Assembly: GCA_035690495.1 (NCBI GenBank)
Contig: DASSKK010000095.1
Coordinates: 31,108-95,107, forward strand
From: DASSKK01 sp035690495
Lineage (GTDB): Bacteria > Actinomycetota > Actinomycetes > Propionibacteriales > Nocardioidaceae
Length of the DNA: 64,000 bases
Direction: 5' to 3'
In this document: piece by piece, positions 58,139 through 64,000 of the stretch
Layout of the letters: every line of letters begins with the position of its first letter
Numbering within the stretch: position 1 is the first letter of the stretch
The notes under the pieces: generated by a model
Seen by the model: only the letters and a program-made list of their open reading frames with translations
Told to the model about the DNA's origin: nothing
Database searches by the model: none
Made by a program: the position numbers and the translations under genes

Positions 58139-58660
58139 GTGCTCGTCCGCCGTTCCCGCGACGAGCGGGGCATCGCGCTGTCCTCGCCGCTGGCGCTGCT
58201 GTCGGCGGCCGCCGTCGTCGCGGCCGGCGCCGCCCTCGTCGTCACGCGTACGCCGGAGCCGCCGGCCCAGGCGGCCGGGCACCTCAGCGCGACGGACACT
58301 GCCCACGCCAAGCCGAGCGACGTCGCCACCTCCCGGGCCCCTCGCCCGGTGATCAAGAAGCACCACGCGCGCAAGCCGGCGGTGCGCCGCGCGGACGTCT
58401 ACGTCGAGGTCTACAACAACTCCGGCATCCGCGGGCTGGCCGGACGCACCGCCAAGCGCGCGTCGGGGGCCGGCTGGCAGGTGGTCGGCTCCGACAACTG
58501 GTACGGCACCATCCCCTCGAGCACGGTCTACTACCCGGCCAAGCTGCACGCGGCCGCGAAGCTGCTGGCCAAGGACCTCGGCATCCACCGGATGAAGCCG
58601 GCGATCGCGCCGATGAAGTTCGACCGGCTGACCGTGATCCTCACCGCCGGCTACTCCTGA
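58139..58660 (+). CDS. LytR C-terminal-domain membrane protein
   Basis: A 173-residue protein from GTG 58139. One N-terminal membrane helix (LALLSAAAVVAAGAALVV) is followed by a Pro/Ala/Lys-rich linker and a LytR_C domain (VYVEVYNNSGIRGLAGRTAKRASGAGW...TVYYPAKLHAAAKLLAKDLGI). No LytR catalytic (LCP) domain is present. It is probably cell-envelope associated. A dispersed palindrome starts two bases after its stop. Confidence 0.85.
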   Translation: MLVRRSRDERGIALSSPLALLSAAAVVAAGAALVVTRTPEPPAQAAGHLSATDTAHAKPSDVATSRAPRPVIKKHHARKPAVRRADVYVEVYNNSGIRGLAGRTAKRASGAGWQVVGSDNWYGTIPSSTVYYPAKLHAAAKLLAKDLGIHRMKPAIAPMKFDRLTVILTAGYS

Positions 58661-58662
58661 CG

Positions 58663-58727
58663 CCCACCCCGATTCGTCCGTCCCCTTGCGTCCGTTTTGC
58701 GCGGGGCGATCGCGGACGAATCGGGGT
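58663..58727 (+). repeat. GATTCGTCCGCG palindromic element, copy 4
   Basis: Left arm CCCACCCCGATTCGTCCG (58663-58680), right arm CGATCGCGGACGAATCGGGG (58707-58726). The loop shares TGCGTCCGT and GCGG-GCGA blocks with copy 1, so copies 1 and 4 are close relatives. It lies just after the LytR_C gene and 21 bases before otsB. Confidence 0.85.
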
Positions 58728-58747
58728 CGCGTGCTTGGGTGTGCCTC

Positions 58748-59599
58748 GTGGAGTTCTCCGACGCCGAGAGCCGCAGGCGGTACGACGCCCTGGTCGCTGT
58801 CGCTCGCACCGGCCTGGTCGCTCTGGACTTCGACGGCACGCTCTCCCCGATCGTCGACGACCCGGCCGCCGCGTCGATACACCCGGACGGTCCGCGCGTG
58901 CTCACCGAGCTGGCAGGGGCCGTGCGCGCGATCGCGCTGATCACCGGACGGCCCGCGCAGCAGGTGGTGGACCTGGGCCGGCTCGAGGGGGTGGCCGACG
59001 AGATCGACCGGCTCGGCCTCCCGGCCCGGCTGCTCGTGCTCGGCCAGTACGGCAACCAGCGCTGGGACTCCACGACGCGACGGTTCTCCTCCGCAGACGT
59101 GCCCGAGGGACTGTCCGCGTTCGCCGACGAGCTGCCGGGGCTGCTCGCCGAGGCGGACGCGGCAGGCGCCTTCCTCGAGGACAAGGGGCTCGCGATCGGC
59201 GTGCACACCCGGCGGCTGGCGGACCCCGACGCGGCGTACGCACGCCTCCGACCGCTGCTCGCCGACAGCGCCGGCCGGCACGGCCTGGGTCTCGAGCCGG
59301 GCAAGCAGGTGCTGGAGGTGCGGGCGCCGGGGATGGACAAGGGCCGGGCGCTGCTCCGGGTGGTCGAGGAGACCTCGGCCGGGGGCCTGCTGTTCGCAGG
59401 TGACGACCTCGGCGACCTGCAGGCCTTCCGTGCCGGGGAGCGGCTGCGCTCGGAAGGCATGCCGGTGCTGCTGGTGTGCTCCGGGTCCACCGGGCAGACG
59501 CGGCCGACCGAGCTGGCGGGCCTTGCCGACGTCGTCGTGGACGGTCCCGCCGGCGTGCTCGCCCTGCTCGCGGACCTCGCCCGCGCCTCGTCCATTTAG
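58748..59599 (+). CDS. otsB: Trehalose-6-phosphate phosphatase OtsB
   Basis: HAD-family phosphatase completing trehalose synthesis, 283 residues from GTG 58748. Motif I is LDFDGTLSPI (Asp27 and Asp29). Motif II is ALITGRPAQQV. Motif III/IV are PGMDKGRAL and FAGDDLGDLQAF. It is full length. It has no neighbour in the pathway; otsA is on the opposite strand at 55.1-56.6 kb. Confidence 0.92.
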   Translation: MEFSDAESRRRYDALVAVARTGLVALDFDGTLSPIVDDPAAASIHPDGPRVLTELAGAVRAIALITGRPAQQVVDLGRLEGVADEIDRLGLPARLLVLGQYGNQRWDSTTRRFSSADVPEGLSAFADELPGLLAEADAAGAFLEDKGLAIGVHTRRLADPDAAYARLRPLLADSAGRHGLGLEPGKQVLEVRAPGMDKGRALLRVVEETSAGGLLFAGDDLGDLQAFRAGERLRSEGMPVLLVCSGSTGQTRPTELAGLADVVVDGPAGVLALLADLARASSI

Positions 59600-59647
59600 T
59601 GGACAGCGTGTGCACATGCTGAGACGACCCGCGTAGGGTGGGCACCG

Positions 59648-59782
59648 CTCATCAAGAGGGGCAGAGGGACACGGCCCGACGAAGCCCCGGCAACCTGACA
59701 CCGGCACCGACCTCCCAGCGGATCCGGCGTCCACGGTGCTAATTCCGTCCCGTGCCGAGAGTCGGTCAGCGGGAAAGATGAG
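59648..59782 (+). promoter_or_regulatory. SAM-I (S-box) riboswitch
   Basis: The canonical S-box strings appear in order: CTCATCAAGAGGGGCAGAGG, GACGAAGCCCCGGCAACC, GGTGCTAATTCCGTCC, and the closing GGGAAAGATGAG that pairs with the first (P1). The ribosome site AAGGAGG (59783-59789) starts directly after P1 and no T-tract terminator is seen. SAM binding probably represses translation initiation of the downstream gene. It is on the strand of the threonine-synthase-like gene. Confidence 0.95.
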
Positions 59783-59795
59783 AAGGAGGCCCGCC

Positions 59796-61082
59796 GTGAG
59801 CACCGCGAGCACAACGACCACCACTCTTTCTTCGCGCGACCGGCCGCTGCGCGAGGGCGCCTTCGGCAACGCCACCCACCTGCTGTGCCGCGAGTGCGGC
59901 GCACGCACCGCGCTCGGCGCGTCCTATGCCTGCGAGGAGTGCTTCGGGCCCCTTCAGGTCGGCTACGACTTCCCCGCGGTCACCCGCGAGCAGATCGAGG
60001 CGGGACCTGCGAACATCTGGCGCTACCGGTCGCTGCTGCCGGTGCCCGAGGACATCACCGACTCGCCCAACACCGAGCCCGGCTTCACCCGGCTGATCCG
60101 CGCGCACAACCTCGGGCGCGAGCTCGGCATCGAGCGGCTGTGGGTCAAGGACGACTCGGGCAACCCGACGCACTCGTTCAAGGACCGGGTGGTGGCCGTC
60201 GCCCTGTCGGCGGCCCGGGAGCTGGGTGCGACGGTGTTCGCGTGCCCGTCGACGGGCAACCTGGCCAACGCGGTGGCCGCGGCCGGGGCGCGGGCCGGGA
60301 TGCGGACCGTCGTACTCATCCCCGCCGACCTGGAGCGACCCAAGGTGATCACCACCGCGGTCTACGGCGGCACGCTGATCGCGGTCAGGGGCAACTACGA
60401 CGACGTGAACCGGCTGGCCAGCGAGATCGCCGGCGAGGAGGAGGGCTGGGCGTTCGTGAACGTCAACGTGCGCCCGTTCTACTCCGAGGGATCCAAGACG
60501 CTCGGCTTCGAGGTGGCCGAGCAGCTCGGCTGGCGGCTGCCCGAGCAGGTGGTGATCCCGGTCGCGTCCGGTTCGCAGCTGACCAAGGTGGACAAGGGCT
60601 TCACCGAGCTGGTCGACCTCGGGCTGGTCGACGAGTCGCCGTACGCCATCTTCGGCGCCCAGGCGCTGGGATGCTCCCCGGTGGCGCAGGCGTTCAAGGC
60701 CGGCCACGACGTGGTCCGTCCCGTCAAGCCCGACACGATCGCCAAGTCGCTGGCGATCGGGAACCCGGCCGACGGCCCCTACGTCCTCGACGTCACCCGT
60801 CGGACCGGCGGTGCGGTCGAGTCGGTCACCGACGACGAGATCCGCGACGGGATCGCGCTGCTGGCGCGCACCGAGGGGATCTTCGCCGAGACCGCCGGCG
60901 GGGTGAGCGTGGCAACCCTGCGCAAGCTCGTCGAGACGGGCGCCCTGGACCCCGGCAAGGAGACCGTCGTGTTCAACACCGGCGACGGGCTGAAGACGCT
61001 CGACGCGGTCGCCGACCGGGTCGGTCCCGCGGCTACCATCGAACCGAGCTACGAGGCGTTCGTCGGCTCCGGCCTTCGCTGA
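59796..61082 (+). CDS. thrC: Threonine-synthase-like PLP enzyme under SAM-riboswitch control
   Basis: A 428-residue fold-type-II PLP enzyme from GTG 59796. A zinc-ribbon (Cys31, 34, 46, 49: LCRECG, CEECFG) precedes the body. The Schiff-base lysine is in NPTHSFKDRVV (Lys129), and SGNLANAV plus VASGSQLTKVDKGFTEL match threonine synthases. It is read behind a SAM-I riboswitch and followed by a CysO/ThiS-like sulfur carrier. Threonine synthase is not normally SAM-repressed. Since its substrate, O-phosphohomoserine, can also be sulfurated, a homocysteine-synthase role is an attractive alternative (see findings). Confidence 0.85.
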   Translation: MSTASTTTTTLSSRDRPLREGAFGNATHLLCRECGARTALGASYACEECFGPLQVGYDFPAVTREQIEAGPANIWRYRSLLPVPEDITDSPNTEPGFTRLIRAHNLGRELGIERLWVKDDSGNPTHSFKDRVVAVALSAARELGATVFACPSTGNLANAVAAAGARAGMRTVVLIPADLERPKVITTAVYGGTLIAVRGNYDDVNRLASEIAGEEEGWAFVNVNVRPFYSEGSKTLGFEVAEQLGWRLPEQVVIPVASGSQLTKVDKGFTELVDLGLVDESPYAIFGAQALGCSPVAQAFKAGHDVVRPVKPDTIAKSLAIGNPADGPYVLDVTRRTGGAVESVTDDEIRDGIALLARTEGIFAETAGGVSVATLRKLVETGALDPGKETVVFNTGDGLKTLDAVADRVGPAATIEPSYEAFVGSGLR

Positions 61083-61116
61083 ACGCCGGATCGAGTCGGG
61101 AACCCAAGGAGAGGCA

Positions 61117-61392
61117 ATGTCGGTCAGCGTCCGGATCCCCACCATCTTGCGCAGCTACACCGGCGGCGAGTCGGAGGTGAGCGCCGAGGGCAAGACTCTG
61201 GGTGCGGTCATCGACGACCTGGAGGCGAACTACCCCGGGATCAAGGGCCGCATCCTCGATGAGCAGGGAGCGATCCGGCGGTTCGTGAACGTGTACGTCG
61301 GCAACGACGACGTCCGCTTCCTCGACGCGACGGACACCGCGACCGCCGACGGCGTACAGGTCTCGGTGATCCCGGCGGTCGCCGGCGGCTAG
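61117..61392 (+). CDS. CysO/MoaD/ThiS-like sulfur-carrier protein
   Basis: A 91-residue ubiquitin-fold protein from ATG 61117 (AAGGAGAGG upstream). VRIPTILRSYTGGESEVSAEGKTLGAVIDDLEANYPGIKGRIL is the family pattern, and the C-terminus ends ...VAGG, the di-glycine that is adenylated and thiocarboxylated. The best match in style is CysO, which in mycobacteria feeds the O-phosphoserine sulfhydrylase CysM. Here the adjacent PLP enzyme is threonine-synthase-like instead, and no CysM or Mec+ protease is near. Confidence 0.9.
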   Translation: MSVSVRIPTILRSYTGGESEVSAEGKTLGAVIDDLEANYPGIKGRILDEQGAIRRFVNVYVGNDDVRFLDATDTATADGVQVSVIPAVAGG

Positions 61393-61396
61393 CGAC

Positions 61397-61470
61397 CTCT
61401 TTCGGCCATGTGACCGGCCAGCGCCCTGGACCAGGTGCCTGTGGGGGCGCAAACCGCTCACGTGGCCGGG
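61397..61470. repeat. TTTCGGCCA...TGGCCGG palindromic element, copy 1
   Basis: CTCTTTCGGCCATGTGACCGG at its left end pairs loosely with AACCGCTCACGTGGCCGGG at its right end. It starts five bases after the CysO-like stop. A sister copy lies at 61717-61790, on the other side of a tiny secreted-peptide gene. Confidence 0.7.
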
Positions 61471-61492
61471 ACGAGGTGCCCGCGCGGGGTGC

Positions 61493-61669
61493 CTACATGG
61501 AATGGTGCTTCCAGCCGCAGCTGTGCATGGTGTGGGTGACCGCCGAGGGGACCATGACCGACGGCGTGCCGGGGGACGAGGCCGTCGTCGGTGCGGCGAG
61601 CGTCGGCGTGGGCGCCCCGACGACGACCAGCGCACCTGCCGCCGCCGCGGCAGCGAGCAGCTTCCTCAT
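61493..61669 (-). CDS. Tiny secreted His/Met/Cys-tailed peptide
   Basis: A 58-residue peptide from ATG 61669. The signal peptide MRKLLAAAAAAGALVVVGAP plus TPTLAA leaves a ~32-residue mature part ending VTHTMHSCGWKHHSM. The tail has four His, one Cys and two Met, a possible metal-binding end. No family recognised. It is flanked on both sides by copies of the same palindrome. Confidence 0.5.
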   Translation of the reverse strand: MRKLLAAAAAAGALVVVGAPTPTLAAPTTASSPGTPSVMVPSAVTHTMHSCGWKHHSM

Positions 61670-61716
61670 GACTCGAGTGTCTCTCGCCGCACCGCCCGGC
61701 GCCACCCCGCCAGGGC

Positions 61717-61790
61717 CCCTTTCGGCCACCTGGCCTGAAGGCGCCCACGAACGGCCAGTCGAGGGGCAGAAACCGGTCACATGGCCGGAA
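61717..61790. repeat. TTTCGGCCA...TGGCCGG palindromic element, copy 2
   Basis: CCTTTCGGCCACCTGGCC at the left and AACCGGTCACATGGCCGG at the right; the middle differs from copy 1. The right arm overlaps the 3' end of the nitronate monooxygenase gene and encodes its last residues (LPAM) and stop codon. Confidence 0.7.
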
Positions 61791-62733
61791 GGGCAGCCAG
61801 CAGCTCCTCGACCCGAGCGAGCTCGGCGATCACGTCGGCGACCGGCCGCTCCTCGCGCAGCAGGCCGACGCCCTGCCCGGCGTAGAGGTAGGCGGTGTCG
61901 TAGTCCTCGGCCGCGCGTGCTGCCGCGAGCTCCTCGGCAGCGGCGTCGTCGCCGGCCAGCTCGTCGAGGCGGGCCCGCCAGCGCTCGAAGAACGCGTTGC
62001 CGAGCGCGCGTCCGCCGTACTCCGGCGGCCAGCCGAGCCGCTGGGCCACGTCGAAGACCCGGCCGTAGCGGGTGTCGGTGCCCTCGGCGGCGAAGAGCCG
62101 CTGCCGTGCGGTAGCCGAGTTGGCGGCCTCCGGGCAGCCGAGCAGCGCGGTCCCGACCCAAGCCCCGGTCGCCCCGGCGGCCAGCACCGCCGCGAGGCCG
62201 CGTGCCGTCCCGATGCCACCAGCCGCCAGCACGGGTACGTCGAGCCTGTCCAGCAGTGCCTGGAGAAGTGCCAGGGTGCCGACCGCGTCACGGCCGTGAC
62301 CACCGGCCTCCGCGCCGCGGGCCACGACCACGCTCGCGCCCGCCGCCTCGGCGGCCACCGCCTCTTCCACGGTTCCCGCCTGGACCGCGGCGGCAACGCC
62401 CGCGTCGCGGATCCGTCCGACGTGGGGGGCTACGTTCCCGAAGCTCACCGAAACCAGGGCGGGCCCGGCGTCCAGCACGGCGTCGAGCTGTTCGGGCCTC
62501 TCCTCGAGCGCCCAGGCCATCAGCCCGAAGCCGAAGCGCCGGCCAGGAGCCGCGGCGATCGCCGCCTGCTCGGCGATCCACGCCGGTGTGCGCGCGGCAC
62601 CGACCCCGACCATGCCGAGCGCCCCGGCCTGCGAGACGGCGGCGGCCAGGCGGCCGTCGCCCGGTCCTGCCATGGGCGCGCCGACGAGCGCCACCCTCAG
62701 GTCGAAACGGTCGGTGAGCCAGGTGCGGATCAT
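61777..62733 (-). CDS. Nitronate monooxygenase (2-nitropropane dioxygenase family)
   Basis: A 318-residue FMN-dependent TIM-barrel enzyme from ATG 62733. VALVGAPMAGPGDGRLAAAVSQAGALG is the class I start. SVVVARGAEAGGHGRD holds the conserved His region, and VPVLAAGGIGTARGLAAVLAAGATGAWVGTALL the FMN-phosphate site. It oxidises alkyl nitronates such as propionate-3-nitronate. Its last codons lie in a dispersed palindrome. Confidence 0.9.
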   Translation of the reverse strand: MIRTWLTDRFDLRVALVGAPMAGPGDGRLAAAVSQAGALGMVGVGAARTPAWIAEQAAIAAAPGRRFGFGLMAWALEERPEQLDAVLDAGPALVSVSFGNVAPHVGRIRDAGVAAAVQAGTVEEAVAAEAAGASVVVARGAEAGGHGRDAVGTLALLQALLDRLDVPVLAAGGIGTARGLAAVLAAGATGAWVGTALLGCPEAANSATARQRLFAAEGTDTRYGRVFDVAQRLGWPPEYGGRALGNAFFERWRARLDELAGDDAAAEELAAARAAEDYDTAYLYAGQGVGLLREERPVADVIAELARVEELLAALPAM

Positions 62734-62780
62734 CGTGCGACCTCCTCGGTGGTCGGCGTGCGACGTGGTAGACCCTTGCC

Positions 62781-63506
62781 ATGATCGAACCACGCCCCGA
62801 GCCGGTCGACGCCGCGACCAGCTTCGTGCAGCAGCGGTTCCCGCAGGCTCGGTGTGCGTTCGTCGGCGGTGCGGTGCTGACCGAGCACCGCACGCCCACC
62901 TCCGACCTGGACGTGGTCGTCGTACTCGACGAGCAGGACGGCTGCGCGCCGTTGCGCGAGACCTTCGAGCACGAGGGCTGGATCGTCGAGGCGTTCGTGC
63001 ACACCCGCGACAGCCTCGACCGGTACTGGCACCAGGACGCGCAGCGGCGCTCGTGCGCCCTGGCCGCGATGTGTGCGCGCAGCGTCGTGGTGGCCGATCC
63101 GGCGGCCGTCGCCGCCGAGATCCAGCGAGCGGCCGCCGACCGGATCGCCGCGGGGCCGCCGCCGGCCGACGACGAGCAGGTCGAGACGATGCGCTACCTG
63201 CTCACCGATCTGCTCGACGACATGGCGGGCTGCGACAAGGAGGACGAGCTGGCCTACCTGGCCGGGGCCGTGATGCGTGCTGTCGCCGAGCTGGCACTGG
63301 TCTCGGGCGGCCGATGGGGCGGGACCGGAAAGGCGCTGGCCCGGGCCGTGGCGGAGGCGGAGCCGGACCTCGCCGAGCGGCTGATCGACGGGCACCGGCA
63401 CGTGGTGGTGTACGGCGACACCTCCGTGCTGCACCGTGCGGCGGTCGACGTACTCCTGCGGGTGGGCGGGCCGCTGCTGGTCGGCTACCGTCGCCAGGGC
63501 GAATGA
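62781..63506 (+). CDS. Nucleotidyltransferase-fold protein
   Basis: A 241-residue protein of the minimal-nucleotidyltransferase/aminoglycoside-adenylyltransferase-like type. FVGGAVLTEHRTPTSDLDVVVVLD is the GG...DxD motif of polymerase-beta-fold enzymes, with the third Asp replaced or more distant (IVEAFVH). The C-terminal half is helical. Its substrate may be an antibiotic, RNA or protein; nothing in the context decides. It is divergent from the nitronate monooxygenase gene. Confidence 0.75.
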   Translation: MIEPRPEPVDAATSFVQQRFPQARCAFVGGAVLTEHRTPTSDLDVVVVLDEQDGCAPLRETFEHEGWIVEAFVHTRDSLDRYWHQDAQRRSCALAAMCARSVVVADPAAVAAEIQRAAADRIAAGPPPADDEQVETMRYLLTDLLDDMAGCDKEDELAYLAGAVMRAVAELALVSGGRWGGTGKALARAVAEAEPDLAERLIDGHRHVVVYGDTSVLHRAAVDVLLRVGGPLLVGYRRQGE

Positions 63507-63538
63507 CCCCGTCGACCGGGTCACCCGGCCGGGCCCGC

Positions 63539-63565
63539 CTTGCACTCGGGGGTATCGAGTGCTAA
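63539..63565. promoter_or_regulatory. CIRCE (HrcA operator), copy 1
   Basis: TTGCACTC, nine bases, GAGTGCTAA: one mismatch from the consensus TTAGCACTC-N9-GAGTGCTAA. It lies upstream of groEL. Confidence 0.9.
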
Positions 63566-63572
63566 ACATTGG

Positions 63573-63599
63573 TTAGCACTCTCACCATGAGAGTGACAA
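63573..63599. promoter_or_regulatory. CIRCE (HrcA operator), copy 2
   Basis: TTAGCACTC, nine bases, GAGTGACAA: a perfect left arm and a slightly degenerate right arm. It begins seven bases after copy 1, so two HrcA dimers could bind side by side. No other feature seen in the remaining 123 bases before groEL. Confidence 0.9.
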
Positions 63600-63722
63600 G
63601 TTCATGGACCGGAGGCGAGGTCTCCCAGCGCCGGCGGGAAGGGTCCGCCGGGACAGCCGGGACCGTCCGTCGCGGGCGCCGTACGGTACCTACCACATCC
63701 AGCGTGAGGAATCGCGGGAGTT

Positions 63723-64000
63723 ATGCCGAAGCTGATTGCTTTCAACGAGGAAGCCCGGCGCGGTCTCGAGCGTGGCATGAACACGCTCGCGGACGCCGTC
63801 AGGGTGACGCTCGGCCCCAGGGGCCGCAACGTCGTCCTCGAGAAGAAGTGGGGCGCGCCCACCATCACCAACGATGGTGTGAGCATCGCCAAGGAGATCG
63901 AGCTGGAGGACCCCTACGAGAAGATCGGGGCCGAGCTCGTCAAGGAAGTTGCCAAGAAGACCGACGACGTCGCCGGTGACGGTACGACGACGGCGACCGT
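63723..64000 (+). CDS. groEL: Chaperonin GroEL (3' end outside window)
   Basis: ATG 63723, then PKLIAFNEEARRGLERGMNT and VTLGPRGRNVVLEKKWGAPT, the start of a GroEL. GDGTTTATV at the window edge is the nucleotide-binding loop. About 92 residues are visible. No groES gene precedes it, so it is the solitary GroEL (GroEL2 type) that actinobacteria carry apart from groES-groEL1. Two CIRCE elements predict HrcA control. Confidence 0.95.
   Translation, partial: MPKLIAFNEEARRGLERGMNTLADAVRVTLGPRGRNVVLEKKWGAPTITNDGVSIAKEIELEDPYEKIGAELVKEVAKKTDDVAGDGTTTAT

Noticed and set aside
61410..62114. 234-codon plus-strand frame downstream of the sulfur-carrier gene
   Set aside because: It crosses both palindrome copies and runs antisense to the nitronate monooxygenase; low-complexity Arg/Ala/Pro composition.

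Overview
The window is high-GC actinobacterial chromosome, most like the Nocardioides/Propionibacteriales group. The reasons are mycothiol genes (mshA, a mycothiol-dependent-isomerase-like protein), CarD, SenX3/RegX3, an LpqE-like lipoprotein, DUF3263 and LytR_C proteins, many GTG starts, ATGA/GTGA overlaps and several probable leaderless promoters. It is mostly core chromosome. I see no prophage, insertion sequence, integrase, rRNA or CRISPR array.

Layout. 1-4.6 kb: end of a branched-chain amino-acid-type ABC importer (livM, livK), an AAA ATPase and a small secreted protein. 4.6-10 kb: typA, a GPR1/FUN34/YaaH-type membrane protein, a protealysin-like M4 protease fused to an emfourin-like inhibitor domain, and a secreted protein whose signal peptide is in another frame. 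10-16.8 kb: an SDR, mshA-ybjN and pstSCAB behind a PHO box. 16.8-20.3 kb: a block lying between a pit remnant and the intact pit, with a DedA-PAP2 fusion, a core-deleted PAP2 and a BlaI/M56 pair with a BlaI-type operator. 20.4-25.7 kb: pit and its PhoU-like partner, an RTX-repeat protein, senX3-regX3 and phoU. PHO boxes with 11-bp periodicity occur at three places, so 12.7-25.7 kb is a phosphate-response cluster.

25.8-46.5 kb: an ABC-2 exporter, gpmA, an lpqE-like gene, a UbiA-type prenyltransferase, carD, a degenerate IspD-like protein facing true ispF-ispD, a membrane-anchored molybdopterin oxidoreductase, an APC permease, two tandem C39-like peptidases, cysS, rlmB, a DUF559/AbiEi-like protein and a DUF4032 kinase-like protein. 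46.5-64 kb: soxR divergent from a split transketolase, csbD, tRNA-Thr, a LigB-type dioxygenase divergent from a MarR regulator, ung, a sphingosine-1-phosphate-lyase-like enzyme with an MFS_2 transporter, a FetB-like permease, otsA and otsB, a SAM-I riboswitch in front of a threonine-synthase-like gene and a CysO-like sulfur carrier, a nitronate monooxygenase, and groEL behind two CIRCE operators.

Two features stand out. The first is the riboswitch-thrC-like-cysO-like operon. Its logic (SAM control, a phosphohomoserine-type PLP enzyme, a protein thiocarboxylate donor) suggests a homocysteine synthase rather than a plain threonine synthase. The second is a set of unrelated dispersed repeat families that mostly sit at 3' ends of genes. 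Two of them (22-bp tandem arrays and a GATTCGTCCGCG palindrome) always follow the stop codon in the orientation of the upstream gene, and three repeat copies carry the stop codon itself.
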